A stretch of 64,000 nucleotides of DNA from Dactylonectria macrodidyma (taxonomy: Eukaryota; Ascomycota; Sordariomycetes; Hypocreales; Nectriaceae). Made by a program: the position numbers and the translations under genes. Below are positions 1-9,773 of this stretch, one piece after another (the first letter of the stretch is position 1; each line of letters starts with the position of its first letter). Under the pieces are notes generated by a model. The model was not told the origin of the DNA. It made no database searches and saw only the letters and a program-made list of their open reading frames with translations. Location of the stretch: contig JAGMUV010000027.1 in the NCBI GenBank assembly GCA_020744425.1, positions 248,001 to 312,000 on the forward strand, read 5' to 3'.

Positions 1-1666
1 CGTCGCTGCCCTCTTGAGGCAACAAGGCCGGGAAAGGTCTATCGGTGTACACTGGCTAGCCAGGTTCATGAAACGTCATCCAAAGATCAAGGCGAAGGTA
101 GGAAAACGTCAGGAGGCTGCAAGATTCAATTCTTTTACCCCAATGGCCGTCAATTGGTACTTTGATATCCGGGAGAGCGAGTATGGCTGGATCAAGCCTG
201 AGAACACTGTTAATGTTGACAAGGGCGGTATCATGGCTGGATTTGGTGAGTAATTATCGTTTTTGTTATAAAATTCACTAATCCATTCCGAATCTAGGCT
301 TGGATTCCTTGGTTATCGGCAGTAGCGATCCTAAGAGGAAGGATGTGACGGGAGCGTCTGGAGTGCTGGACCCAGGGTGGGGTCGATATGTAACTAGGAC
401 GCACGGGGCAGGCCACAGGGACTATCAACGCGTCTACGCGTCTACGCGCCTGCCCGCTTTCTCTCTTTCCTCTTCATCGTAGTATTCTCGCAATACAGTG
501 GCATTACCTCTTGAGTTGATCTCATCTGGCCCGTGACAGGCCTTACTCAAAGGCTCCCAGTCCCGCGCTTGGACTAGCTTTATTGAAGCCGTGACAGCAG
601 ATGGCCGTCTTCTAAAACCAGGGATTATTTTCAAAGGCAAAGAACTTCAGCAACAGTGGTTTATCAATGAGTTCAAGAAGATAGCCGACTGGTATTATAT
701 CACTTCTGAGAATGGCTGGACAGACAACCACATCGCAGTTGAGTGGCTCAAAGAGGTCTATCTACCTCAAACCCAGCCGGCAGATGAGTCTGATGCCAGA
801 CTAATTATATTAGATGGCCATAGAAGTCATGTATCTGCGAGTACATACCTAGTCTGAATCATAAATGTCGCTGACTCAAAATCCAGGATGAGTGGATGGC
901 TACCTGCTTCTTGAACAACGTATATTGTTGTTACCTGCCGGCACATTGCTCTCATGGCCTACAACCGCTAGACAATGGCGTTTTCAATGCCTCCAAGGCT
1001 GCATATCGCAAAGAGCTGCAAAAACTGGCAAGCCTGACTGATTCTGCACCGGTGGATAAGGTCAACTTCATCAAGGCTTATGCCAAAGCCAGGGAAGTGG
1101 GTATGGCTCAGAAAAATATCCTCTCAGGCTGGAGAGTGACTGGAAATTGGCCAATCTCACGACGGAAAGCCTTCATGCATCCAGAGATTCAGCCAGACAA
1201 GAAGGAAACTACGCCTGAATCAGGGGGTCTCAGAGACGTGCAACTCAACTCCGATGATACACCAAGAACTAGCCGTCATATCAGAGATCTGGGGGAAAAC
1301 AAGAGCCCTTCAACCAGGAGACGCTATTCTGTGATATCTAGAGGGTTTGAAGCCCAGGAGTCAAAGATAGCCTCCCTAAGCACAAGAATAGCCAGCCTGG
1401 AGGAGGAAATCGGCCGGTTGAGCAGAGGCAAGAAGAGAAAGGCTATACCCAATCCCAACAAGAGGTTCATGACGCTAGCCGAGGCTCTAGTTGCTGGTGA
1501 AACTATTCCCGTGCTAAACAAAGCAAATGAAGAGGCAGGGGCTGTTGAGGATGTGATCGAGGTGGGAGGGATGCAAGAGGATGAAAGTTCAAATTCGGAG
1601 GCCGAAGAGTTACCCGTCGTACGCACCCGCACAGGGCGTGAAGTTAAAAGACCGAGAAAATATTAA
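1..1666 (+). pseudogene. pogo/Fot1-like DDE transposase, split by solo LTR, 5' end off window
   Basis: The reading frame is already open at the left edge and shows a CENP-B/Tc5-type HTH region (VHWLARFMKRHP), then a DDE_1 catalytic core. Catalytic aspartates are visible in NVDKGG, ILDGH and QPLDNGVF. Two introns are predicted: 246-297 (GTGAGT..CTAG, branch-like CACTAAT) and 831-886 (GTATCT..CCAG, branch CTGAC). Splicing joins GFG to LDSLVIGSS and GHRSH to DEWMATCF, as expected for the family. The coding frame is interrupted at 344-538 by a retrotransposon LTR that brings a stop codon. The C-terminus is basic with a short coiled coil (ESKIASLSTRIASLEEEIGRL). Apart from the LTR I see no other lesion, so the copy was probably intact before that insertion. 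Confidence 0.85.
344..538 (+). repeat. solo LTR of the Ty3/gypsy family
   Basis: 195 bp, beginning TGTGACGGG and ending CCCGTGACA, near-identical to the 5' LTR at 58107-58299. I see three transitions and one 2-nt indel. No internal retrotransposon sequence remains. I find no target-site duplication (left AAGGA, right GGCCT). The length is a multiple of three, and removing the LTR alone restores the transposase frame. Confidence 0.93.
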
Positions 1667-1781
1667 ATTTTATTCAATTCTAAACTGAATTCCGGAAATC
1701 TAACTTTTATTATTTTTGGTGACTTTTCCGCATGAGGTTGAAAACTTGCATTTTGTATGGGGGAATTTTCTTTTTGGTGTA

Positions 1782-1811
1782 CGGTAGGTGGGTATTACCG
1801 GTAGGTGGGTA
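1782..1811 (+). repeat. Tandem CGGTAGGTGGGTA, probable 3' end of the pogo-type element
   Basis: Two copies of CGGTAGGTGGGTA (1782-1794 and 1799-1811) lie about 115 bp after the transposase stop, where the terminal repeat of such elements would be. The matching left end is outside the window, so this is inference. Confidence 0.45.
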
Positions 1812-2646
1812 CTGCATGGTAGATCTAATCATTTCAAAATGGCATTTTCATGTTCTTTATGTATTAAACTTCCCGGGATGACTATATTAGAGGAAAAATC
1901 TTGGTTGTGGCTTTGAAGATCTACTACCAAATTGGCCCCTGGAATCAAAAATGTCATGCCGCTATATCAATTCCCTTCTCTATAGCACGATCAACAGCTT
2001 AGATCAATCGGGCGCGAGATGAAACGAGACTTGAAATACACCATTTTGAGCAATTGTCGAACTATGCTATTTCCCGAACGCACACAACGTATGCTTAGCC
2101 CATGTCCTGGTTTTACTGATAGAGCTATGTAAGGGTGGTTGATCGGAAATCGCTGTGGCATGGCTATTTCCAGCTCGGGGTTAAATCGTCACGATTACTG
2201 TTTAGTTCGGCCGTTTATATAATGCTGTTCTTACATAGTGGAGACGCCCTGACTCGTCTAATGCTTTCTGGAAGGAGAAATATCCCCCACCTCTCTGAAT
2301 CGGCCCCAAGTGTGGGTGACAAGATTGCGTTGTTACTGATGCGGAACAGAGCTTGGATCTTGAAAGCCCTCATAGCCTCTTGCGAAAGGTGTCGGATGTC
2401 TTCCAGAACGAGGCCGCTTTGACTAAGCATTCGTTTCCCTAGTCCAGCATCGAACGCATTGCGGTGCATGGTTCATCGACTATGTTCGATTTCAAAGCAT
2501 CATGCAGCGTCCCATTGTAGTCCTTGTCAATTGGATGCTTGGTATATAGTTGAAGATTGTGCTCTCGAAAGGAACACACTCTTCATCAACACCTCCACCT
2601 TGATTCTCAACCTTCACATCTATTTGTTCTACTCGCAACTACCAAA
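1812..2646. other. Intergenic, promoter side of the SDR gene
   Basis: No coding region is supported. It holds one exact TTACTGATG (2333-2341) and one TTACTGATA variant (2113-2121). Confidence 0.5.
2333..2341 (+). promoter_or_regulatory. TTACTGATG box upstream of SDR gene
   Basis: Exact copy of the recurrent 9-mer, 306 bp before the SDR start codon. The regulatory role is inferred from its recurrence upstream of other pathway genes. Confidence 0.55.
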
Positions 2647-3405
2647 ATGAGTGCCCCTTCGAGCTACCTCATCACTGGCGCCAACCGCGGCATCGGCAAG
2701 GGCTTCGTCCAGCGCATCCTGCAGAAGCCCTCGACCACTGTCATCGCTGCTGTCCGCGACCCCTCGCACCCGACGTCCAAGGCGCTCGCCGACCTGCCCA
2801 AGGGACCGGACACGAAGCTCATCATCGTCAAGCTAGACGCTGCTTTTGAGACTGATGCTGCAAGTGCCGTGGCTCAGCTCCGCGAACAGGGTGTCACTCA
2901 ACTAGACATCGTCATTGCCAACGCCGGCATCGCTCAGGGCGGCACCAGCGTCCGAAAGACTTCCGTCTCCAACACGCTCAAGCACTTTAATGTCAACGTC
3001 ATCGGCCCCTTGACCCTCTTCCAGGCCACGGCGGATCTTCTCAAGGCTAGCAAGACCGGCAGCCCCAGGTTCATCGCCATCTCCACCATCATCGGCTCTA
3101 TCGGATCGCAGGAGACCTTCTCCAACTTCCCTGAGAGCTCGAGCCCCTATGGCGCGTCCAAGTCGGCCCTGAACTGGTTCATCCGTCTGCTCTCCTTTGA
3201 GGAGCCTTGGTTGACTAGCTTCATGTTCCACCCCGGCCTGGTGGAGACAGATCTCACAGCCGGCAGCGGGATGGATTTGGAGGCTCTGGGCGGCATTTCG
3301 GTGGAAACGAGCGTGGCCAACATGGTCAAGACGACATTTGAGATTGACCCCAATCAGCTTAGCGGAACCTTCCGAAACAATGATGGGACCATTATCCCCT
3401 GGTAG
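2647..3405 (+). CDS. Short-chain dehydrogenase/reductase (SDR), ketoreductase-like
   Basis: Single-exon, 252 aa, typical length of a classical SDR. The N-terminal Rossmann motif TGANRGIG (about residues 10-17) binds NAD(P)H, NAG follows at about residue 97, and the catalytic Ser (AISTIIGS) and Tyr/Lys pair (PYGASK) are present. It resembles fungal ketoreductases of the aflatoxin nor-1 type, which reduce a carbonyl of a cytosolic intermediate; the substrate is not predictable. I chose ATG 2647 rather than the in-frame codon at 2557 because the SDR fold starts directly after it and the upstream stretch is C/T-rich leader. A TTACTGATG box lies about 300 bp upstream. There are no lesions. Confidence 0.93.
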   Translation: MSAPSSYLITGANRGIGKGFVQRILQKPSTTVIAAVRDPSHPTSKALADLPKGPDTKLIIVKLDAAFETDAASAVAQLREQGVTQLDIVIANAGIAQGGTSVRKTSVSNTLKHFNVNVIGPLTLFQATADLLKASKTGSPRFIAISTIIGSIGSQETFSNFPESSSPYGASKSALNWFIRLLSFEEPWLTSFMFHPGLVETDLTAGSGMDLEALGGISVETSVANMVKTTFEIDPNQLSGTFRNNDGTIIPW

Positions 3406-3790
3406 AAAGTTGCGGCCAAACATCGTTTTAGGCCTAGGTCAAGAACCATTTTTGAACTTTTTTAGAGACGAATAGAATTACGTTGTAGAATACTCTCGAC
3501 ATTGATGATGATAGTGGTTGCAAACAATGGTCAATTAGCAAGTTTGGCGAAATGGTGGCAGTGAGTCCAAGGCCAGACCTGGCCGCCGCGAAATCGCTTG
3601 CCAACGGTAGATTGAGATCCCCATCGTTGGTTCATGTCAATGCGCATCGAAGAAAATGGACGTGCTGTAAAGTGAATTATTGCGGGTCAAGTCTAAGAAA
3701 GTCTAGATATTAAATCGATGGAGAGGCGAGATGATATCGGACGAACATTGCACCGCTCCCAGGATGTAAATGTGGGCTTCTTTAGCGCAA

Positions 3791-3914
3791 TTACTGATGG
3801 GCAGAAAGGATCGGGACAATTATGTGCGCTACGTGTTTTTAGTGACAATCCACAGTCCAACCACCCCAGTCAAGGGCCAATGCTGAGACTCAAGGTGCCG
3901 CCACATTACTGATG
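3791..3914 (+). promoter_or_regulatory. Two TTACTGATG boxes upstream of bZIP A
   Basis: Exact copies at 3791-3799 and 3906-3914, both on the + strand, 630 and 515 bp before the bZIP A start. They may originally have belonged to the promoter of the adjacent NmrA-like relic. Confidence 0.55.
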
Positions 3915-4039
3915 GCGCATTATTCGGTGTGATTAATCCGCTAGTCTAGCTTTCAGCAGGCACTCCCTTGAAGTGAGTCTTGAACAATCTTCTCGACCTT
4001 AGAGGTATACAAGATAGGGAGATTTCTGGTTGGACAAGG

Positions 4040-4110
4040 TCCTTCAACTGTCAAGGGAGAAACATAAGCCAACGTAAGCAACACGAGTACCTAGTCACAA
4101 GGATTTTATT
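4040..4110 (-). pseudogene. Relic of NmrA-like gene 5' exon and intron
   Basis: The complement of 4068-4088 matches the first exon of the intact NmrA-like gene (coding TRVAHVG) with few changes. The following bases mirror the start of its intron (TTATGTTTCTCCC against GTATGTTTCTTCC), with the donor GT changed to TT. A GCTGATAAATC block near 4190 also matches the intact gene's promoter. No further exon is recognisable, so this is a short remnant of a duplicate. Confidence 0.6.
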
Positions 4111-4427
4111 GGAGCGATATCAACGTGTCATGCTGACAGTGATAGGACAGTTACACGGCTACTCGCATCTCACTAAGTGGGCAAGCCGCTGATAAATCTA
4201 CGTCTGGAAAACACACATAAATAAGCTTTGGTGGAATGAAACCGGCGAGAGAGACTAATGAAGCCAATTTGCTGCGTAATTACATGGCTTGATTAGTTCC
4301 TGGCCATGCACGCATGGCTTAATCCCGAGTCATTGGCTTTGTAGCCCCGTAAATCCCAGAACCCCCAGTAAAATGAGGTGTCTCAACCCCACTCTCTCCA
4401 GTTCATGAAGCTGTCGACCTGTTTTTT

Positions 4428-5580
4428 ATGATGGCCGACTTGGCAGCAGCCCCCACAAAGATGAAGGGCACCGGAGACGATGCGTCACCAGCCGACGATG
4501 AGCTGAAGGTAAGAGTGACCTGAGGGGACAAGGTGTTTGACCTTGCTAAGATGGACCCAGCAACGCAGAGAAAGAGGCCGTAACGCCCAGAGGGCCTTCA
4601 GGCAGAGGCAGATTACGACCATCAACGAACTTCGAGATCGCAACCAGGCCATGCAGAGCGCCATCGCGTCTCTCAACCGCGTTACGTCTCGGCTGGGCAA
4701 TGCAGAGCTGAATGAGGCGATGCGGAATGTCCGACAGGCTGCTGGTCTCGATGATCTGGAGGAGGGGGATGGCCATGATGATGACCAGGCCATCGAGGAG
4801 CTCCCAGTAGCGCAATCTGGAAGAACACTGCCCCCATCCGCGTCGTCTCACCCGCTAGGGCATCATCCCGTCTCAGCGTTACCCAGGGCGTATCATGAAC
4901 AGCAAAATCAACAGCAATATATAACAGCAAGCGAACACCCGTACGGTTACCAAACCGGACGAATGTCCCCCCGCCTTGGCTATGGTCTGTGGCTCGAGTA
5001 TCCCATCAGGCTGAGAAACCCTCCCATCGACATCGTTCCCTACTTGGAAACCAACACCACGCTTTCCAGCGTCTTATTCTGGTCCGGCCTGTTCTGGGGC
5101 TTCAAGATCCTCCAGGCGGCCCTCGGCGGCAACAGCGGGGCCGCGGCCACCGCCCACAAAGTATTCGGCGAGATTGTTCCCATGAAGCCTGACCGCCACA
5201 TACTCAACGGCATACACGCCAGGTTGACGTTTCGAAAGCAGGGCTTCATCGCCTCTGATCACCCGGACTACGACCCTGACGGCGGGACGAAGATGCATCG
5301 CATGATGGCCCGCACGTGTGAGGCTATCGGAACACCGCTCGAGGCCTTTCTGCGGCCGGATCAGGTTGAGAGTCTCTGGAGGGAGAGACTCGGAGACGAG
5401 TATCGAGTCATCGAACAGGCTTTGCAAGGCTTGGGGACACCAGAGGACTTGTCAAGGGTTCAGAGGTTGATCGACAGGATGGTTACCGGCTGTGTGTGTA
5501 TGGGGGACGGGCCGCGGGTGAGGTTTGAAGTGGTAGTAACAGTCCTTGAGACTTGGATGAACGAGTCAACCGTATCGTAG
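4428..5580 (+). CDS. bZIP transcription factor with DUF3425 (bZIP A)
   Basis: Two exons, 4428-4508 and 4561-5580, with intron 4509-4560 (GTAAGA..CCAG, branch TTGCTAAG); 366 aa. The junction puts DDELK directly before the basic region QRRERGRNAQRAFRQRQ, followed by a short zipper (INEL, NQAM, IASL). The C-terminal half, from PRLGYGLWLEYP to the end, is the DUF3425-type domain found in fungal cluster-associated bZIPs. It is expected to bind DNA as a dimer in the nucleus and control neighbouring genes. bZIP B at 24186-25326 is a close paralogue with the intron at the same place. The AQRAFRQR signature is Yap-like; Yap sites contain TTAC half-sites, compatible with the TTACTGATG boxes here. Confidence 0.92.
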
Positions 5581-5976
5581 CCGTGGAAGCACCGGCAGCC
5601 ACTTACAATATCCAGCTATATCTTCGTCCCTGTGTGCCACCATACTTAGTATCCGGGGTGAAGGAGATTGTCCAAGGAGAAGCAGGCGAGGTCTTACTAT
5701 AACGGTCCATGTTCGCATTTCCGCAAGATAGTGACCACACCCTACCACCCAGCCTCCGATCGCGACTTCGAAGGTGTTATCGAGTTGATGGCTATGTCCA
5801 AACACATCAACTTCCCCTTAACTCCGATGACACCATAAATCAGGGGCGATCTGGGTAAAATGCCGAAATTTGTAGATTACTCGGCAATCGGCTACTAAAA
5901 TCATGGGCCAAATTCGGCTGTGAGCATCTCCAAGCGACACTCCATCTCGGATCCGCCTGCTCTTGCGCCAAAGGAA
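5581..5976. other. Intergenic between convergent genes
   Basis: 3' regions of bZIP A and the epimerase-like gene. I see no gene or repeat. Confidence 0.5.
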
Positions 5977-7201
5977 TTACTCGGCCGCTAGAAGCTCCAA
6001 GTAGTGGTCGGTCACGCTTTGAACTTGGTCCTCGAATCCCGCAAACTTCCATCCAAACACTCGCTCCGTCTCGGACGCATCGAGGCGGAGTGGTCTCGAC
6101 GGAACACTCCCATCCAGGGTCAGCACGCCATCGGCTACAGCCTTGCTGAAGCGCTGCTTTGCAATCTCCTTGGCGTCATCCCACGTGGTTCCTTCCAGTC
6201 CGCCCGAAGAGCAGATGAAGTTTCGGTTGCCAGGGATCGAGGGGTTCAGCGCGTCAATGTGAGCCTTTGCGACGTCGTTTACATGGACCGAGACCCCGAG
6301 CGTAGGCATCTCGGCCTTGGATCCGAGCAAGGCGCCGAGGACGTTGTTGTTGGTGCCGCTTGCGACCTCCTCCTTCGTCGTGTTCAACTCGTTTCTCCCG
6401 ATGACCATGCTGGGGAGGAGATTGACGACATCGAAAGACGGCTTCTCCTCCGCGACAAACTGGTGAGTGGCCGCAAGTGCCAGCGCCTTTGCCACTCCAT
6501 ATGCCTGAATGGGCAGGTCGAAGTGAGCGTCAGCGTCAGGCGGAGGGTAAGTATCTTGAGCTGCTCAGAGGTTGCGTATCAGCATTGTAGACAGTTGGGA
6601 GGTTCATGCCATGTGCATACGAGTAAAGACCTTGGTTACATCATCTGAAATGATGTAGTCCCACATAAGCAGCGTGGCAATTGAAGATGTAATGACAACC
6701 CTCTTGATCGATGAAACCTTCGCCGCCGACTTTAGAATGCCGACGGTGGCCATGATGGCTGGGTCAATGACATCCCGCTCCAAGTTATCGCTCTTAGTAG
6801 ACCCTACATTTAGCAATTGACCACGAGGCTGACGAACATTAACCAAGTACTTACAGATAGAGCGAGAGGAGATGCGACGTGAACAATTCCGCTTGCGCCG
6901 TCAAGCACTCCGTCGAATGCATCTGGCAAAAGCAGGTCTGGAACAACGGTAATCTCCAACTGCTTCAGATAAGGTAGGATAGATTTGGACCCTGTAATGA
7001 GGGCGGCTTGGCTGGCCTTGCGTATGATTGCGCGGACAGAATAACCCCGAGTGAGAGCCTCCGCAAGGACACGGAAGCCAACATGGCCAGAGACACCAGT
7101 GATCTAGCACATGTCAGCTACAGAACGAGGAAACATGTTGTGCTTCGGGGTCGGCTCCAAGATAGTGGGTTGGCGCTTACCACGAGTAGCTGTTCCGACA
7201 T
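5977..7201 (-). CDS. NAD(P)-dependent epimerase/dehydratase, DFR-like ketoreductase
   Basis: Four exons on the minus strand: 7181-7201, 6855-7103, 6621-6792 and 5977-6560; 341 aa. Introns are 7104-7180, 6793-6854 and 6561-6620. Splicing gives MSEQLLV-ITGVSGHVGFRVL, an N-terminal Rossmann motif of extended SDRs. Further in are IVHVASPLALS, VVITSSIAT and the active-site AYGVAK (Y..xK). Such proteins reduce ketones or aldehydes with NADPH (dihydroflavonol-reductase/aldehyde-reductase group). The 3' site of intron 2 was set at CTAAG|AGC because only this keeps frame; the third-intron acceptor could shift by 3 nt. A TATATA sequence lies about 70 bp upstream and a TTACTGATG inverted pair at 7367-7390. 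A paralogue-type gene is at 15286. Confidence 0.85.
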
Positions 7202-7366
7202 TTTGAGATGGTCTTATTTATGGATGGTTGGTTGAAACAATGATAGATGGAAGAGAGTCATGTGTCGACTATATACAACTATGATCATTGCCATGTAGTC
7301 ATCGGGTCAATTGGTAAGTCTCAATCGCGTTATCGATAAAGTTTGGATTGGTAAGTCTGAATCGAG

Positions 7367-7390
7367 TTACTGATGTGCCTCCATTAGTAA
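7367..7390. promoter_or_regulatory. Inverted pair TTACTGATG / CATTAGTAA upstream of DFR-like gene
   Basis: GAGTTACTGATG and CATTAGTAACTC form a near-perfect inverted repeat around a 6-nt spacer, 166 bp upstream of the minus-strand start at 7201. One arm is the exact recurrent 9-mer; the other differs by one base and contains the TTACTAA-like Yap core. Confidence 0.65.
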
Positions 7391-8052
7391 CTCGGGACAC
7401 AATTTGTCCGAAATACACTTCTCAAATCCACTGAAGCTCAGTCAGCGACAAAGCATGTCATTGCTCAATTATATGTCCGGTACATACGACTAGTACTGCA
7501 TCTCGACAAAGCCTCTTATTCGCCGTCCAACTGCAGGTCTGACACGGCTCCAGGGCCAGGTGCATGGACGCCAGGCTTAACGACAGAAGCCTTTCTCCAG
7601 GAAACCCCACCTCCCCGAAGCCCCAAATCACCCCCGTTCAGCTGGAGATGGCAAATCTATTATCGATTCGGCCCAATTCTTCAATTTTATGCTCACATCA
7701 GACATTCAAATTTCTAATTCCCGGTGGTGAGTCGTAAATGCAGTAAGAAGATGAGTCTATTGACGCGCAAAGCGAAGATGGAAAGAAACTGAGAGAAAAG
7801 GAAAAACGATGTCAGTCCGTTTGACGGGCCCGACAGTCTTTTTCGTGTCATTGACTTGCTAGGGGCCAATTTGGCCAGGTTGAGTAATGCTAGCTATCCT
7901 GACACTCATTAAAACGCCGAGAGTTCAAAGCCACCATCACGATATTCTATAGTCATACAACCCGCTTCTCCACCTCAGACTCTTCATGTTTCTGCTTGGC
8001 TTGGCCGACAGCAACCCCCAAGCAGGCACACTCTTCACTAGCAGACAAGACT
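7391..8052. other. Intergenic
   Basis: Upstream of the DFR-like gene and 3' of the crotonase gene. I see no gene. Confidence 0.45.
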
Positions 8053-9002
8053 CTAATTGTACAGCAATGGCAGGTCTCTTCCCAAGTTGAGCTCCAGTTC
8101 GCCCAGTGTCAAGTTGTTTGACAAGGCCAAGGCTCTGCCGACAAGCTGCTGCACGACCGGATCGGCCAGACGGCGAGTGAAGGATGCGGAATCCTGCAAG
8201 AAGTTGTCCCGCGGAGGACGCACCGACAGATTGATCGAGTCCTTGGCTGCCGACAACGCTCCTCGGGGGAATAGACGCAGGCGCGAGGTAAGCTCGTCGA
8301 TGTAGGCATACATCTCGCCTGATGTGTCAAAAGCCTTGTTGATCCAGCCGATTTTCTCCGCGTTTTCTGCGTTGATGTCCTTGCCGCTCAGGATGTACTC
8401 CATTGCCAGGCCGCGGCCGATGAGGCGAGGAAGATGTTGGCTTCCTCCGCCTCCAGGGATGAGACCGGTGCCGACCTCGATCTGCCCGAGGAGCGTTTCG
8501 CACTTGGTTGCGAACCGCATGTCCAAAGCCATCAGGAGCTCGTTGCCTGCTCCGCGGGCTCTCCCCTCGACAGCGCCAATGGTGACCTGCGGCAGGTTCG
8601 TGATGTTCCACATAAGTCCAGAGAACTTATCTCCAACAGTTTCTAGTTCATGCATTAGATGTGGTGTTAGATGGATTAGAAACTGGTGCCTTGCTTACCG
8701 ATTCCGGGCATGAGAAGATCCAAATGGGCAGAGAAGAACCTTGGAACGTCACTTTTGAAAATAACGACTTTGGTTTCTTTGTCGACTTGAAGTCTCTTCA
8801 CAATGTCCGTCACCCCATCCTGGAAATCCACGCCCCAGAGATTGATCGCAGAGTCTGGGTTGTGGAGAGTGATTGTAAGAACACTCCCATTCTGGGCAGT
8901 CTTCAGGCCTCGGTATTTTGGGAGACGCAGGGCAAGTGCTGGGGACAGGCTTGAAAGCAGGAGCCCAATCAGCGCTGGGATTTGAAACCACTTAGGAGAC
9001 AT
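8053..9002 (-). CDS. Enoyl-CoA hydratase/isomerase (crotonase) family protein with N-terminal signal peptide
   Basis: Two exons, 8699-9002 and 8053-8642 (intron 8643-8698); 297 aa. The crotonase fold is shown by NGSVLTITLHNP, the oxyanion-hole region IGAVEGRARGAGNELLMALDMR, and GQIEVGTGLIPGGGGSQHLPRLIGR. The first about 25 residues (MSPKWFQIPALIGLLLSSLSPALA) look like a cleavable secretory signal, unusual for a family that acts on CoA thioesters in mitochondria, peroxisomes or cytosol. A TATAAAA (complement of 9093-9099) lies 90 bp upstream of the ATG. A decayed second copy of its C-terminal part is at 50803-50883. Confidence 0.88.
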
Positions 9003-9625
9003 GTTGACAAAGAATGAGTGAGTTGAGGAATGAGTGGAATGTGACTTTGGTGATGTGGTGAGAGTAGGGGAAATCAAGCGGGCACCGACGAGTTTTATAC
9101 GCAATACTTCGCTGCAAATGAAGGAATCCTAGTTGAACTATAATTCTACATGCCCCGAGCCACCGGTATCTCGCACGCATGAAAGACGTTGAAATTACAC
9201 ACATTTTGGTGTTTAGCTGCTCTCACATGGAACTGCGCGGAGTTAAGGTGAGTGGCTCCAGGACAAATGCCGAGCGACCAAGTCTCGGCACAGCGTAGTA
9301 GTACCGGTAGTCATCGGTCCAACTATTCCGCCGCCAACGCGTACGTACACCCACAGACTCTCCCGCAGACTGCCGCCTGAGCAAACCCCCTATTGCTTTG
9401 AAATAGAACGGCTTATGCCAGGACATGTAATACGAAAGCTGCCGAAGCTAATTATTAAGCCTCAAATGCAGGTACCGTGGCGTCTTTGCACTGAACGGTT
9501 GGGCACAGCGAGCCGGACATGTAACAAACTAATCCGAAACACGTCCCGCCAACGCCAAAATTCAAGGCTTCCATCCATATGTTACTGACTGTTCCTGAAA
9601 TTTCAGACAGGCTATTGCGTTCTAT
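9003..9625. other. Crotonase promoter and left flank of the MULE
   Basis: Contains the TATA box of the crotonase gene and a TTACTGACT variant at 9582-9590. The complement of about 9455-9620 has an open stretch ending in a Cys-containing tail (GVGGTCFGLVC) cut at the MULE boundary; I do not recognise it. Confidence 0.4.
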
Positions 9626-9708
9626 GGGACCCAATAGGCGCACGGGTACCCGTGCGTATAAAATTTCACGGGACCCGTGCGGATGATGTAAGCGTTGATG
9701 GCTAACAC
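9626..9708 (+). repeat. Left terminal inverted repeat of the MULE
   Basis: 83 bp starting GGGACCCAATAGG, an exact reverse complement of 12182-12264. It contains internal palindromes (GCACGGGTACCCGTGC). Confidence 0.95.
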
Positions 9709-9773
9709 TACAAATGCGGCTATGTAGGGATAACGAATTCCAATTCAACAATACAACTACAAATGAGATATGG

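Noticed and set aside
2557..2646. Upstream in-frame start for the SDR gene
   Set aside because: The Rossmann fold begins right after ATG 2647; the extra 30 residues have no SDR character and look like 5' leader.
9582..9590. TTACTGACT as a full member of the box family
   Set aside because: It differs from TTACTGATG in the last two bases; kept only as a variant.
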